Origin: Photobacterium sp. TY1-4
GTDB lineage: Bacteria; Pseudomonadota; Gammaproteobacteria; Enterobacterales; Vibrionaceae
Reading direction: 5' to 3'
Assembly: GCF_025398175.1 (NCBI RefSeq)
Contig: NZ_CP099735.1
Coordinates: 1,872,399-1,936,398 of the forward strand
Length of the DNA: 64,000 nt
Shown: one piece after another, positions 43,306 through 52,332 of the stretch
Layout of the letters: every line of letters begins with the position of its first letter
Numbering within the stretch: the first letter of the stretch is position 1
Position numbers and translations under genes: made by a program
Notes under the pieces: generated by a model
Database searches by the model: none
The model's input: the letters and a program-made list of their open reading frames with translations, nothing else
What the model was told of the DNA's origin: nothing

Positions 43306-44373
43306 ATGAATACTTTGTTAACCCGCACGCTCGCCCTCAAAACCACGCTGCTTGCCACCACACTTTCAGCCACCGTTTATGCAAGTGACGCAGATCTGGA
43401 ATCGCTGGTTGAAGCCGCGAAAAAAGAAGGCACCGTTTACAGTGTCGGGATGCCGGACAGCTGGGCCAACTGGAAAGATACCTGGGCCGATTTGAAAGTC
43501 AATTATGGCCTGCAGCATCAGGATACCGACATGAGCTCTGCGCAGGAAATTGCCAAGTTTGAAGCGGAGAAGAAAAATGCCACCGCGGATATCGGTGATG
43601 TCGGTTTTGCCTTTGCCCGTGTTGCGGTGAAAAAGGGCGTGACGCAGCCTTATAAACCAAGCACCTGGGAAGAGATCCCGAACTGGGCCAAAGACAAAGA
43701 CGGCCATTGGGCCCTGGCGTATACCGGGACGATTTCCTTTATCTCTAACAACAACCTGGTGAAGAACCCGCCGAAATCCTGGGATGATTTGCTTGAGGGC
43801 GATTATAAAGTCAGCGTCGGGGATGTAGGCGTTGCGGCTCAGGCCAACAATGCCGTACTGGCAGCGGCGTTTGCCCAGGGTGGAAATGAATCGAACCTGA
43901 AACCGGCCATCAAGTTTTTCTCCAAGCTGGCCAAGCAGGGACGTTTGTCGTTTACCGATCCGGGGCTGGCGAACCTGGAGAAAGGGGAAGTGGAAGTTGC
44001 GATTCTGTGGGACTTTAATGCCCTGAACTATCGTGACCAGATTGACCGCGACCGCTTCACCGTCAGCATTCCGCAAGACGGCTCGGTGATTTCCGGTTAC
44101 ACCACCATTATCAACAAGTTTGCCAAGAACCCGAATGCTGCCAAGCTGGCCCGTGAATATATCTTCAGCGATCAGGGACAGATTAACCTGGCCGAAGGTT
44201 ATGCCCGCCCGATCCGCAGTTCGATCACCCTGCCGAAATCAATTCAGGACAAGCTGTTGCCGAACTCACAATACACCAATGTTCATCCTGTGACGGATTT
44301 TAAAGCCTGGGAAAAATCGGCCCGTAAACTGCCGCGTCAATGGCAGGAAAACGTGCTGATTCACCAGCAGTAA
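43306..44373 (+). CDS. ABC transporter periplasmic substrate-binding protein
   Basis: A 355-residue exported protein with a signal peptide ending ATVYA and the family 1/AfuA-like fold (LVEAAKKEGTVYSVGMPDSW, YTGTISFISNNNLVKNPPKS, KLAREYIFSDQGQINLAEGY). These proteins bind iron, thiamine-like or phosphorylated small molecules. The ATG at 43306 is preferred over one at 43297 because AAGGA lies 8 bases upstream. First gene of an operon with two permeases, an ATPase and two phosphohydrolases, which suggests an organophosphorus ligand (inference). Confidence 0.85.
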   Translation: MNTLLTRTLALKTTLLATTLSATVYASDADLESLVEAAKKEGTVYSVGMPDSWANWKDTWADLKVNYGLQHQDTDMSSAQEIAKFEAEKKNATADIGDVGFAFARVAVKKGVTQPYKPSTWEEIPNWAKDKDGHWALAYTGTISFISNNNLVKNPPKSWDDLLEGDYKVSVGDVGVAAQANNAVLAAAFAQGGNESNLKPAIKFFSKLAKQGRLSFTDPGLANLEKGEVEVAILWDFNALNYRDQIDRDRFTVSIPQDGSVISGYTTIINKFAKNPNAAKLAREYIFSDQGQINLAEGYARPIRSSITLPKSIQDKLLPNSQYTNVHPVTDFKAWEKSARKLPRQWQENVLIHQQ

Positions 44374-44382
44374 GAGGTTTAC

Positions 44383-45189
44383 ATGAGCAAGAAGGTCATT
44401 CTTGTTGTGCTCGATGGACTCAATTACCAGGTCGCCCATGATTGCATGGGCTACCTGCATGGATTGATTGAGCAGCAACGCGCAACACTCTACAAACTCC
44501 AGTGCGAGCTGCCGTCGATGTCGCGCCCGCTGTATGAGTGCATTCTCACCGGTGTGCCGCCGGTCGTCAGCGGTATCGTCAATAACCAGATTGTCCGTCG
44601 CTCGCATCATGAGTCGATCTTCAGTCTGGCGAAAGCGCAGGGCAAAGTGACCGCCGCTGCTGCGTATCACTGGGTCAGCGAGCTGTACAACCGCGCGCCT
44701 TATGAAGCGGTGCGGGACCGCTTTACCCACGATGAAACGCTCAATATTCAGCACGGTCGCTTTTATCACTGGGATCAATACCCGGATGAAGCGCTGTTTC
44801 TGGACGCGGAAGATCTGCGTCGTCGTTATCAGCCGGACTTTCTACTGATCCACCCGATGAACATCGATGATACCGGGCACCAATTCGGACTCGATTCCCG
44901 CCAGTACCGCAACTGCGCGCGCGGCGCCGATATCCATCTGTCGAATTATATCGAGTCCTGGCTGGCTGACGGCTACCAGATCATGGTCACCAGTGATCAT
45001 GGTATGAACAACGATTTGTCTCACGGCGGCACGCTGGCGGAAGAGCGTGAGGTGCCCCTGTTTGTGATTGGCGAGGGGTTCAGCCATCAGTGCGGCTCGA
45101 TACGCCAGACCGAGATCTGCGGAACAGCCTGCCAGTTACTTGGCCTTGAACACGACAAACCTTTCGCTCAGGAAATTCTAGCCCCATGA
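44383..45189 (+). CDS. Alkaline phosphatase superfamily hydrolase, nucleotide pyrophosphatase/phosphodiesterase type
   Basis: A 268-residue enzyme without a signal peptide, so cytoplasmic. Two-metal site residues are visible: Asp11 in VVLDGLN, the nucleophile, probably Ser47 in LPSMSRPLYECILTGVPP, His in DDTGHQFGLDS, and Asp-His in VTSDHGMNNDLSHGG. The family cleaves phosphodiesters or phosphonates. Inside the cell it could split the imported compound to give a monoester for the HAD phosphatase at the end of the operon (inference). Its stop overlaps the next start as ATGA. The name phnA (phosphonoacetate hydrolase) is possible but not supported well enough. Confidence 0.82.
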   Translation: MSKKVILVVLDGLNYQVAHDCMGYLHGLIEQQRATLYKLQCELPSMSRPLYECILTGVPPVVSGIVNNQIVRRSHHESIFSLAKAQGKVTAAAAYHWVSELYNRAPYEAVRDRFTHDETLNIQHGRFYHWDQYPDEALFLDAEDLRRRYQPDFLLIHPMNIDDTGHQFGLDSRQYRNCARGADIHLSNYIESWLADGYQIMVTSDHGMNNDLSHGGTLAEEREVPLFVIGEGFSHQCGSIRQTEICGTACQLLGLEHDKPFAQEILAP

Positions 45190-46094
45190 GAAGTTCAGTG
45201 ATGACCCCGGACAAAGCGGGGTCTCCGGCGCAACGTGGCCGATTATGCGGCCTGAAAAAGCTCAAACCAGCTGTCTGGCTGGTGCCGTTTGCGCTGTTTT
45301 TCTATCTGTTCCAGCTGGCCCCGATGGTGTGGGTGCTGACCAACAGCTTTATATACGAGGGTGAGTTTTCCTTTGAGAACTACCTGGAAATTTTAGACTC
45401 CAGCTTCATGCTGCAAGGGTTCAGTAACAGCTTGTGGCTGGCCTGCTGGTCGAGTGTTTTCGGGCTGGCAATTGCCACCCTGCTGGTGTCCTCGTTGCGG
45501 CGGGTGGACTCGAAGCTGCGCGACGGGGTGATTGCGTTTACCAATATGAGCAGCAACTTCTCCGGTGTGCCGCTGGCTTTTGCCTTTATCATCATTCTGG
45601 GCGTCAACGGCGCCATCACCCTGCTGCTCAAACAGTATGGTCTGATTGAGGACTTCAACCTGTACGGCAAATTGGGGCTGCTGGCGATATATATCTATTT
45701 CCAGATCCCGCTGGCGGTGCTGTTGTTGTATCCGGCTTTTGATGCGCTCAGTGATGATTGGCAAGCCGCCGCGGCGCTGCTTGGCGCCAGCACCCGGCAA
45801 TACTGGCAGAAAATCGCGCTGCCGGTGTTATCGCCGGCGCTGCTCGGAACCCTGATCATCCTGATTGCCAATGCCATGGGCGCTTATGCGAGCGTCTACG
45901 CCCTGACGTCTGGCAACTACAACGTGATCACCGTTCGCATCGCGAGCCTGGTCTCGGGGGACTTATTCCTGGAGCCGAATCTGGCCGCTGCGATCTCGGT
46001 GCTGCTGATCACTCTGCTGGCCCTGATCACCTTTATTAACCAGTGGCTGATTTCCCGCAGTTATGCGGCGAGAGGAACCCATGCAAAACGCTAA
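45186..46094 (+). CDS. ABC transporter permease (first)
   Basis: A 302-residue inner-membrane permease with six helices and the cytoplasmic coupling loop AAALLGASTRQYWQKIALPVL (EAA-type loop). It overlaps the preceding hydrolase by 4 bases and the second permease by 14 bases, so all are translated together. Belongs with the ferric/phosphate-ester class (PotB/PhnU-like) of permeases. Confidence 0.88.
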   Translation: MRSSVMTPDKAGSPAQRGRLCGLKKLKPAVWLVPFALFFYLFQLAPMVWVLTNSFIYEGEFSFENYLEILDSSFMLQGFSNSLWLACWSSVFGLAIATLLVSSLRRVDSKLRDGVIAFTNMSSNFSGVPLAFAFIIILGVNGAITLLLKQYGLIEDFNLYGKLGLLAIYIYFQIPLAVLLLYPAFDALSDDWQAAAALLGASTRQYWQKIALPVLSPALLGTLIILIANAMGAYASVYALTSGNYNVITVRIASLVSGDLFLEPNLAAAISVLLITLLALITFINQWLISRSYAARGTHAKR

Positions 46095-46869
46095 TGTCAC
46101 CTTTCACAAAACCGTGGTGTACACCATTGTCGGACTCATGCTGATCCCGTTGATTGCGACGCTGGTGTATTCCCTGTCCTCAAGCTGGGGTGCGACGATT
46201 CTGCCGGACGGCTTTACGTTGGACTGGTACGGCAAACTGCTGACCGATGAACGCTTTCTGGCTGCCTTCGGCCGTTCGTTGTTTATCTGTATTGCTGCGC
46301 TGGTGCTCAGTGTGGTGCTGATCATCCCGGCCATTTTCGTGGTGTTCTACTACTTTCTCAAGCTCGATAAGTTGATGAACATCCTGATCCTACTGCCGTT
46401 TGCAGTGCCGCCGGTGGTCTCGTCGGTCGGCTTGCTGCAAATCTATGCCGACAGCAGCGTCCCGCTGGTGGGCACACCGTGGATTTTGATTGGCACTTAT
46501 TTCACCATCGCACTGCCGTTTATGTACCGGGCGATTGCCAACAGCTTCGAGGCGATCAACCTGCATGACTTAATGGATGCGGCGCATCTGCTCGGTGCCA
46601 GCACCGCGAAAGCGTTCCTGCTGATTATTGTGCCGAACCTGAAAAAAGGGCTGATGGCATCGCTGTTCCTGTCGTTTTCCTTCTTGCTGGGCGAGTTTGT
46701 GTTTGCCAATATTCTGGTCGGCACCCGGTTTGAGATATTGCAGATTTATCTCTACAACATGCGACAGACCAGCGGGCATTTTACGTCTGCGTTAGTCATC
46801 ACTTACTTCCTGTTTATCTTTTTCCTGACCTGGCTGGCGAGCCGTTTTAGCCGAGGGGCAAATTCATGA
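46081..46869 (+). CDS. ABC transporter permease (second)
   Basis: A 262-residue permease with six helices and EAA loop DAAHLLGASTAKAFLLIIVP. The ATG at 46081 follows GAGAGGA by 5 bases and is preferred to one at 46063. It overlaps the ATPase gene by 4 bases (ATGA). Confidence 0.88.
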   Translation: MQNANVTFHKTVVYTIVGLMLIPLIATLVYSLSSSWGATILPDGFTLDWYGKLLTDERFLAAFGRSLFICIAALVLSVVLIIPAIFVVFYYFLKLDKLMNILILLPFAVPPVVSSVGLLQIYADSSVPLVGTPWILIGTYFTIALPFMYRAIANSFEAINLHDLMDAAHLLGASTAKAFLLIIVPNLKKGLMASLFLSFSFLLGEFVFANILVGTRFEILQIYLYNMRQTSGHFTSALVITYFLFIFFLTWLASRFSRGANS

Positions 46870-47885
46870 GTTACGTAACCGTCAATCAACTGACCAAGCG
46901 ATTTGGTGACAACACCGTATTTGAAGACATTGGGTTTCAAATTGAGCAAGGGGAGTTTGTCACCTTGCTCGGTCCCAGCGGCTGCGGCAAATCGACGTTG
47001 CTGCGTAGTCTGGCTGGACTCAACTCGGTCGATGGCGGCGAAATTTGGGTCGACGGCGTCAATATTACCCATCAGGTGCCGCAACATCGGGAAATCGGCA
47101 TGGTGTTTCAGTCCTATGCGCTGTTCCCCAATATGACAGTGGCAGAGAACATCGCGTTCGGCCTGAAGATGAAAAAGCTCCCGGCCGCGACGATTGCCAA
47201 GGAAGTGGCCAAGGTGATCGCGCTGGTCGAGCTGCAGGGCAAAGAGAAACACTATCCGCATGAGCTTTCCGGTGGCCAGCGCCAGCGCGTGGCACTGGCC
47301 CGGGCACTGGTGGTCAAGCCGCGAATTTTGCTGCTCGACGAGCCGCTGTCGGCGCTGGATGCCAAAATACGGAAACACCTGCGCCAGCAGATCCGGGATA
47401 TTCAGCAAGAGCTCAACCTGACGACGGTGTTCGTGACCCATGATCAGGAAGAAGCGATGATCATGTCCGATCGCATTTTCTTGATGAATCAGGGCGAGAT
47501 CGTCCAACAGGGCTCGCCGGAAGCGATTTATACCCATCCGGCCAATGAGTTTGTTGCCGGGTTTATGGGCCATTACAATCTGGTTGATGCCGACAAAGCC
47601 CGCCAGCTGTTTGCGATTGAAACCGACTGGAAAGTGGCGATCCGCCCGGAGTCGATTTATGTCAAAGAAGCCGGACGCCAGTACGGCTCACATATTTCTG
47701 CGCCGCAGCAAGGTACGATTAAGCACCATCAGCTGCTGGGCAATGTGATCCGATACGGGGTCGAAGTCAGTGGCTGCGAACTGACCGTCGATTTGCTCAA
47801 TCGCTCTTCGGAGCGGCTGATGGCCCCCGGCAGCCAGCTGGAGCTGCTGTTTAACCTCAATGAAATTCAACCTGTGAGAGCCTGA
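46866..47885 (+). CDS. ABC transporter ATP-binding protein
   Basis: A 339-residue ATPase of the PotA/FbpC/PhnT class: Walker A LGPSGCGKSTLLRSL, Q-loop MVFQSYALFPNMTV, signature LSGGQRQRVALARAL, Walker B ILLLDEPLSALDAK, switch His in VFVTHDQEEAMI. A C-terminal TOBE-like domain follows from about residue 240. It energises the importer formed by the two permeases. The HAD gene starts one base after its stop. Confidence 0.92.
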   Translation: MSYVTVNQLTKRFGDNTVFEDIGFQIEQGEFVTLLGPSGCGKSTLLRSLAGLNSVDGGEIWVDGVNITHQVPQHREIGMVFQSYALFPNMTVAENIAFGLKMKKLPAATIAKEVAKVIALVELQGKEKHYPHELSGGQRQRVALARALVVKPRILLLDEPLSALDAKIRKHLRQQIRDIQQELNLTTVFVTHDQEEAMIMSDRIFLMNQGEIVQQGSPEAIYTHPANEFVAGFMGHYNLVDADKARQLFAIETDWKVAIRPESIYVKEAGRQYGSHISAPQQGTIKHHQLLGNVIRYGVEVSGCELTVDLLNRSSERLMAPGSQLELLFNLNEIQPVRA

Positions 47886-47886
47886 A

Positions 47887-48546
47887 ATGTCCCAACCGCT
47901 GTATGTTTTTGATATGGACGATACCCTGTTTGATGCAGACTGCGCCATGCTGTGGAATGCGTTTCTGGTCGAGGAGGGGATTGTCACGACTCCCGGTTTT
48001 CTTGAGCAGGACCGGCAGCTGATGGTGCGCTATGCCAATGGCGAGATGAAGATGGAAGACTATCTGGCGTTTGCCATGGCACCGCTGGCGGGGATGCCGA
48101 AAGCACAGCTGACCGTGCTGGTGGATCGCTGTGTTGAGAAACATATTCTGCCGAAACTGTTTCCCCAGGCGGAAGCGTTGATCCGCCAACTTAAGCAGAA
48201 TGGGATGACGATGGTGATCATTTCCGCGTCGGTGGCATTTCTGGTTGAGGCGATCGCTCGCAGGATCGGCATTGAGCACGCCATCGGGATCAATCTGGTC
48301 GAGACAGAAGACAGCTATACCGCGGCAATTCAGGGCACACCGAGCTACCGCGAAGGCAAAGTGACGTGCCTGGAGCAGTGGTTACTGGCACAGCCTAAGG
48401 GGTATTCGGAAGTTCATTTCTACACCGACTCCATTAATGACTTGCCGTTGTGCCTTCATGCTGATTATGCCTATCTCGTGAATCCGTGTGCGCAGTTGGT
48501 GCAGCATGCCGACCGGGAAAACTGGCAGGTACTGAACTGGGGGTAA
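47887..48546 (+). CDS. HAD-superfamily phosphatase, SerB-like (IB)
   Basis: A 219-residue cytoplasmic phosphatase. Motif I is VFDMDDTLFDAD with the nucleophile Asp, motif II is VIISAS, and motif IV YTDSINDLPLCLHA. SerB-like members remove phosphate from serine phosphate, phosphocholine and similar amines. As the last gene of the operon it likely releases phosphate from the monoester made by the hydrolase at 44383 (inference). Confidence 0.85.
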   Translation: MSQPLYVFDMDDTLFDADCAMLWNAFLVEEGIVTTPGFLEQDRQLMVRYANGEMKMEDYLAFAMAPLAGMPKAQLTVLVDRCVEKHILPKLFPQAEALIRQLKQNGMTMVIISASVAFLVEAIARRIGIEHAIGINLVETEDSYTAAIQGTPSYREGKVTCLEQWLLAQPKGYSEVHFYTDSINDLPLCLHADYAYLVNPCAQLVQHADRENWQVLNWG

Positions 48547-48819
48547 GGCTTGCGGGGTGCTGAAGATGTTTGATTTTTATGAGACGTCAGTACATCGATG
48601 ATCGATTAGATCAGCGGTATGCTTCTTGGTATGTTTTCGTGTTGGCTCATAGGTGAAAAAAGGATTGCTCCCACGGCTTAGCTTGTTTCATCATGCGCCC
48701 TGCATCATGGAGGGAGAGGGGATTAAGCAAAAGTCTCCCTCTTGAACATGGAATAAATAATACATTGGTAATTAAAAGATAATGAAGCGTTATTTTTGTC
48801 ACAAAATAAATGTATATTC

Positions 48820-49719
48820 ATGAGGGTATCAGGAATATTTGAGAGGCTTAACCATAAAATAACAAGCAGTGGAAAACAATATGATATGAAATCAGTAGGA
48901 TTGTGTATTGATTTAACCGCAGATAGAGGTTCGTTTACAATGCATTTTAGCGTAATAACACACAAAGGAGTTTATTCGCTGTCCTCAAATTATATTGATC
49001 ATATGTATCCGGCGAACAAGCTTTATAAAACATGTGTTGCTATCTTAGATACGCAAAACCCGGAAATTAAGCCTGAACAGATGAGATTTAAGCAAAACGA
49101 TCCCAACTCGTTGGCTGGCCCATTATCTGTTTTACCCAATAACTTAAATGGTCAAGCAAGAAATCAGAATCTACGTAAGGCGTTAGATCACGCAACTAAT
49201 CAACAAGCCAGTAAAGTGATAGACCGACTGCTTTGGAGAGGCAAAGCTATGCCGCCTTCACCAAAGATGAGTGCGCTTGCCCCGATTAAACCGTCTACAA
49301 CCCTAACCCAGAATACTACGTCAGCAGCAGGTGTTGCCATGGCGGTTGGGATCATACTGCAAGTGGGCCGGTCCAAAATCCTCTATAAAACCATACAAGG
49401 TTATTTGGAAGAATTTGCACAGCAAGTTCACAAAAATCATCCAGAAGCGATAGGGGCGGTATTTACCGTGTCGATCCTGTACTTAAAGGTCAGTCGCCCT
49501 TATGGGCGCGCTCCAATTTTTGGTGGTGTTTATTTAGACAATCTGCTTCATCTCAGTGATCGTTTCAATGCTGGCAGTTACGTTAATGAGCGAGTGAAAC
49601 GCTTATGTAGCCCCCAGATTGAGCCAAAGCGTGAGAAGTTGGAAAGCGTTAACATTAATCAATTGGAATTTCCAAATCAATATGAAACTGCAAGCTTGTT
49701 TGTGAAATGTAATTGGTAG
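48820..49719 (+). CDS. Unknown protein of an AT-rich islet
   Basis: A protein of about 299 residues that I do not recognise. The N-terminal part (SVGLCIDLTADRGSFTMHFS) looks globular; a proline- and threonine-rich linker (residues about 140-175) and one short hydrophobic stretch (SAAGVAMAVGIILQVGRS) separate it from a C-terminal part ending ETASLFVKCNW. There is no signal peptide. Starts are uncertain: ATG 48820 has no clear ribosome site, ATG 48886 is preceded by GGAAAA, and a TTG at 48796 is possible. It has lower GC than the flanks and is followed after 7 bases by a Sel1-repeat gene, so the two form a unit. A secreted toxin with a neighbour immunity protein is one possibility (inference). 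Confidence 0.55.
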   Translation: MRVSGIFERLNHKITSSGKQYDMKSVGLCIDLTADRGSFTMHFSVITHKGVYSLSSNYIDHMYPANKLYKTCVAILDTQNPEIKPEQMRFKQNDPNSLAGPLSVLPNNLNGQARNQNLRKALDHATNQQASKVIDRLLWRGKAMPPSPKMSALAPIKPSTTLTQNTTSAAGVAMAVGIILQVGRSKILYKTIQGYLEEFAQQVHKNHPEAIGAVFTVSILYLKVSRPYGRAPIFGGVYLDNLLHLSDRFNAGSYVNERVKRLCSPQIEPKREKLESVNINQLEFPNQYETASLFVKCNW

Positions 49720-49726
49720 TAGTTAT

Positions 49727-50335
49727 ATGAAATTGAATAGAAAAACGCTTAATATTTCGGTATTTATCCTGCTGCTATCCGCCTTGTTTTATGTGAATCA
49801 TACAGTGGCGATGAAAGATGATGTTGAGATTTTGTCGCTGCCGCTTGAAGCCGATGATGTAAAGGTTCGTACACAAGCGATAAACCAGCTGAAAATATTA
49901 GCTGATCAAGGCAATCCGATTGCACAGTATCGCTATGCTGAAATTCTACTGAGAAACCGAGATACCAACGATGCAATCTTTTACTTGAAAAGCGCTTCTG
50001 ATGCTGGTGAATTAATTTCTACCGAGCTACTGGGAATGACTTATATTGATCTCGGTGGGAGCGGTAACGTACAAAAGGGCTTTCAGCTGCTGAATCACGC
50101 TGCGGTGGAAGGTTTATCTACAAGTCAGTTATATTTGGGCATGTGTTTTCTGGATGGTGAGTGTTCTATTCCGAAGCATGATTACTTGGCCTTCTACTGG
50201 CTCAGTCAAGCATTAAAGAATGGCGAGTATTCGGCAAAATTATTCCTTGAAAAACTGCCGAAATACAAACTGGATGTAGCGCTTGCCAGAGAAGAAAGTC
50301 AAAAAGTTGCGTGTCAAATCGATCGTCGTTGCTAG
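49727..50335 (+). CDS. Exported Sel1-repeat protein
   Basis: A 202-residue protein with an N-terminal signal peptide or anchor (ISVFILLLSALFYVNHTVA) and three to four Sel1-like TPR repeats (ILADQGNPIAQYRYAEILL, SASDAGELISTELLGMTYID, HAAVEGLSTSQLYLGMCFLD). Sel1 repeats are protein-interaction scaffolds in the periplasm, and serve as immunity proteins for some type VI effectors. Base composition and spacing (7 bases) tie it to the preceding unknown gene. Confidence 0.8.
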   Translation: MKLNRKTLNISVFILLLSALFYVNHTVAMKDDVEILSLPLEADDVKVRTQAINQLKILADQGNPIAQYRYAEILLRNRDTNDAIFYLKSASDAGELISTELLGMTYIDLGGSGNVQKGFQLLNHAAVEGLSTSQLYLGMCFLDGECSIPKHDYLAFYWLSQALKNGEYSAKLFLEKLPKYKLDVALAREESQKVACQIDRRC

Positions 50336-50358
50336 CCGATAAAAAACTCCTTTCGTAC

Positions 50359-51210
50359 TTAACCGCAGACAAACCAGGCGTTGGCGGCGGCGGTGATATA
50401 GGCCATCGGGTGGTGCCATTCCATGGGTTCGAGTGCCGGGGCGGTGCGGATGTCTCCTTTCAACTTGGTCGTGGCGGCCACTTTCACCAGGCCGTTATTG
50501 ACACTGTGGACGGTCCCGCGATAGGTATAGCCAACGTTTTCCCCTTCGGGTCGGTTATACAGGCAAACCACAGAGCCGACATTGGTGTAGATATACTGGC
50601 TCTCTTCGTTCCAGAATTCGGTTGCGATGGGCTCTTTTTCCGGCTGGAGCAACTGGCCGGTGGTTGGTGCCGGCAGCAGTTGGCGATACTGGGAATAGGG
50701 TTGATAGCCAAGCACTTTCGCCGCTTGATGCCATTCGTTCGGAGCTGCTTCCGTGTTTTCTATCACTTTCAGGGTTACGAAAGGCCCGTCCAGGCATAAG
50801 TCGGCCCACAGCTCGGTGCTGGAAATTCGCGCGTAGAAAATCGGTTGCTCATTGGCTGTGTCCGGATAATTCACACACCAACTGCCGGTATCCTGATGAA
50901 TGATCTGGCCCTTGTTGACATCACAGACCCGCTTGGCCAGCTCGTTGAATTCGGCCATGTCCTGTTGGGCTGCCGTCGGGCTGCTGGCGCAATAGCGATA
51001 GGTAAAGGAAAACGCGCTCTTGGGGTAGAACAGTCCCTTGTCCACTTCGGCGCCGTTGCTGCGCGTGTCATTCATCTGAATAAAGCTCTCTGCCGAATCC
51101 CGGAAACTATACTCGCTGCCACCGGAGAAAAAGGAAGTTGTAGTACTGCACCCTGTAAGCAGCAGGGGCAGAAGCGACAGGAGTGATAAGCGGTTAGGGC
51201 TGATTTTCAT
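50359..51210 (-). CDS. Outer-membrane-type lipoprotein of unknown function
   Basis: A 283-residue protein with a lipoprotein signal peptide (LSLLSLLPLLLTGC, lipobox at about residue 21) and a globular rest that includes a Cys pair around CASSPTAAQ and VCDVNKGQ. No domain is recognised. The +2 residue is Ser, compatible with outer-membrane sorting. Start at the ATG at 51210; a TTG at 51237 is an alternative, and neither has a good ribosome site. It is convergent with the Sel1 gene. Confidence 0.7.
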   Translation of the reverse strand: MKISPNRLSLLSLLPLLLTGCSTTTSFFSGGSEYSFRDSAESFIQMNDTRSNGAEVDKGLFYPKSAFSFTYRYCASSPTAAQQDMAEFNELAKRVCDVNKGQIIHQDTGSWCVNYPDTANEQPIFYARISSTELWADLCLDGPFVTLKVIENTEAAPNEWHQAAKVLGYQPYSQYRQLLPAPTTGQLLQPEKEPIATEFWNEESQYIYTNVGSVVCLYNRPEGENVGYTYRGTVHSVNNGLVKVAATTKLKGDIRTAPALEPMEWHHPMAYITAAANAWFVCG

Positions 51211-51447
51211 AGACAAGGAGACCTGTGAAGCACGCAAGCGAATACCATTAAGTATATAAGACTCAGCGGCTTAAAAGCGCAACTATCATTGGGGATGCTT
51301 CTCAACAATGAAACGCCGAAGTCCTGAAAAGCGTCAAGCTTGCCCCGGTTGGGGACGCACTGAGTCGGCAGGCTGGCAGGTAGCGGCCTGAAGTAAGCCA
51401 GGATGACCAGTTAGTTACTGCGATTGATCTGATTTGGGCAGAACCAT

Positions 51448-51474
51448 GAAAAACGCCCTGCGGTTGCAGGGCGT
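51448..51474 (-). terminator. Terminator of trxC
   Basis: ACGCCCTGC and GCAGGGCGT form a perfect 9-bp stem with a four-base loop; on the minus strand it continues into TTTTTC. It lies 50 bases past the trxC stop. The remainder of the 51211-51524 interval shows nothing else I can support. Confidence 0.9.
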
Positions 51475-51524
51475 GGATTGAACGGGTCGAATCAGGCAGA
51501 AGGGGAACAGGGTGACGACGGTAT

Positions 51525-51962
51525 TTATGCCTTGGTCAATGCCTGATTCAGCCACTGATCAAACTGGCTTTTCGGCAGGGCGCCGTTGATGGTGTCGACC
51601 ATTTGGCCGTTTTTGAACACCATAATGGTCGGGATACTACGAATGCGGTATTGGGCCGCCAGCGCTTGCTGGGTTTCAGTATCGATTTTCACGAAACGGA
51701 CGTCGCCGCTACGCTCGGCTGCGACATCTTCAAAGATCGGCGCGAAACCGACACATGGGTTACACCACGGGGCCCAGAAGTCGACCACCACCGGCTTGTC
51801 GCCCTGGATCAGGGACAAGAAGTTATCGGTCGTGCCTTCAACCGGTTTGCCATCCAGCAGCTTGTCTTTACAGGCGCCGCACGTGGCTGCGTCATTGATG
51901 CGCTCGGCAGGAATTCGGTTCATTGCCTGGCAGTGTGGGCAACGGGTAGTCAGTGTACTCAT
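51525..51962 (-). CDS. trxC: Thioredoxin 2 with CNPC active site
   Basis: A 145-residue cytosolic disulfide reductase. The N-terminal zinc module has two Cys pairs (RCPHCQAMN and TCGACKDKLL). The thioredoxin fold follows with the active site in FWAPWCNPCVGFAPIF, and cis-Pro in RSIPTIMVFKNG. The active site reads Cys-Asn-Pro-Cys instead of the usual Cys-Gly-Pro-Cys, which may change its redox potential or partner range. Monocistronic, with its own terminator. Confidence 0.93.
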   Translation of the reverse strand: MSTLTTRCPHCQAMNRIPAERINDAATCGACKDKLLDGKPVEGTTDNFLSLIQGDKPVVVDFWAPWCNPCVGFAPIFEDVAAERSGDVRFVKIDTETQQALAAQYRIRSIPTIMVFKNGQMVDTINGALPKSQFDQWLNQALTKA

Positions 51963-52134
51963 AATTGCGTTCCATTTAACGGGATTGGCAATAATGTAAC
52001 GACTACCCCAGGATTAGAAAAGCCGGAATATTAGATTGATGCGATAGAAGCTTTCTATCGGGCCAGCGCGCCGTCCGGAGCAGTGCGCCAGCCTGAGGGA
52101 CGAAGACTGCTTTGTTAGTGTAATAATCCCAGTG

Positions 52135-52332
52135 TTAGTGTAGTAACCCCAGTTCTTTTGCTTCCTCAATGGTTAAGCCGCTTTCACGGATATCACGCAG
52201 CATTTCGATTCGGCGTCTGGCTTCAGCTTGTTGGCGCTTGCAGCGCGCAACGTTTGTCGCGGTTTCATCTTTGAAATCCCATTTAGAGGCGACATCTGCA
52301 ATTTCGTTATGGTCGATAGAATTGATAGACAC
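52135..52332 (-). CDS. Small unknown protein
   Basis: A 65-residue, highly charged, mostly helical protein (ETATNVARCKRQQAEARRR, then ESGLTIEEAKELGLL). The C-terminal TIEEAKELG resembles short helix-turn-helix or antitoxin tails but no family is recognised. GGAGG precedes the ATG by 5 bases, which supports translation. Confidence 0.55.
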   Translation of the reverse strand: MSINSIDHNEIADVASKWDFKDETATNVARCKRQQAEARRRIEMLRDIRESGLTIEEAKELGLLH

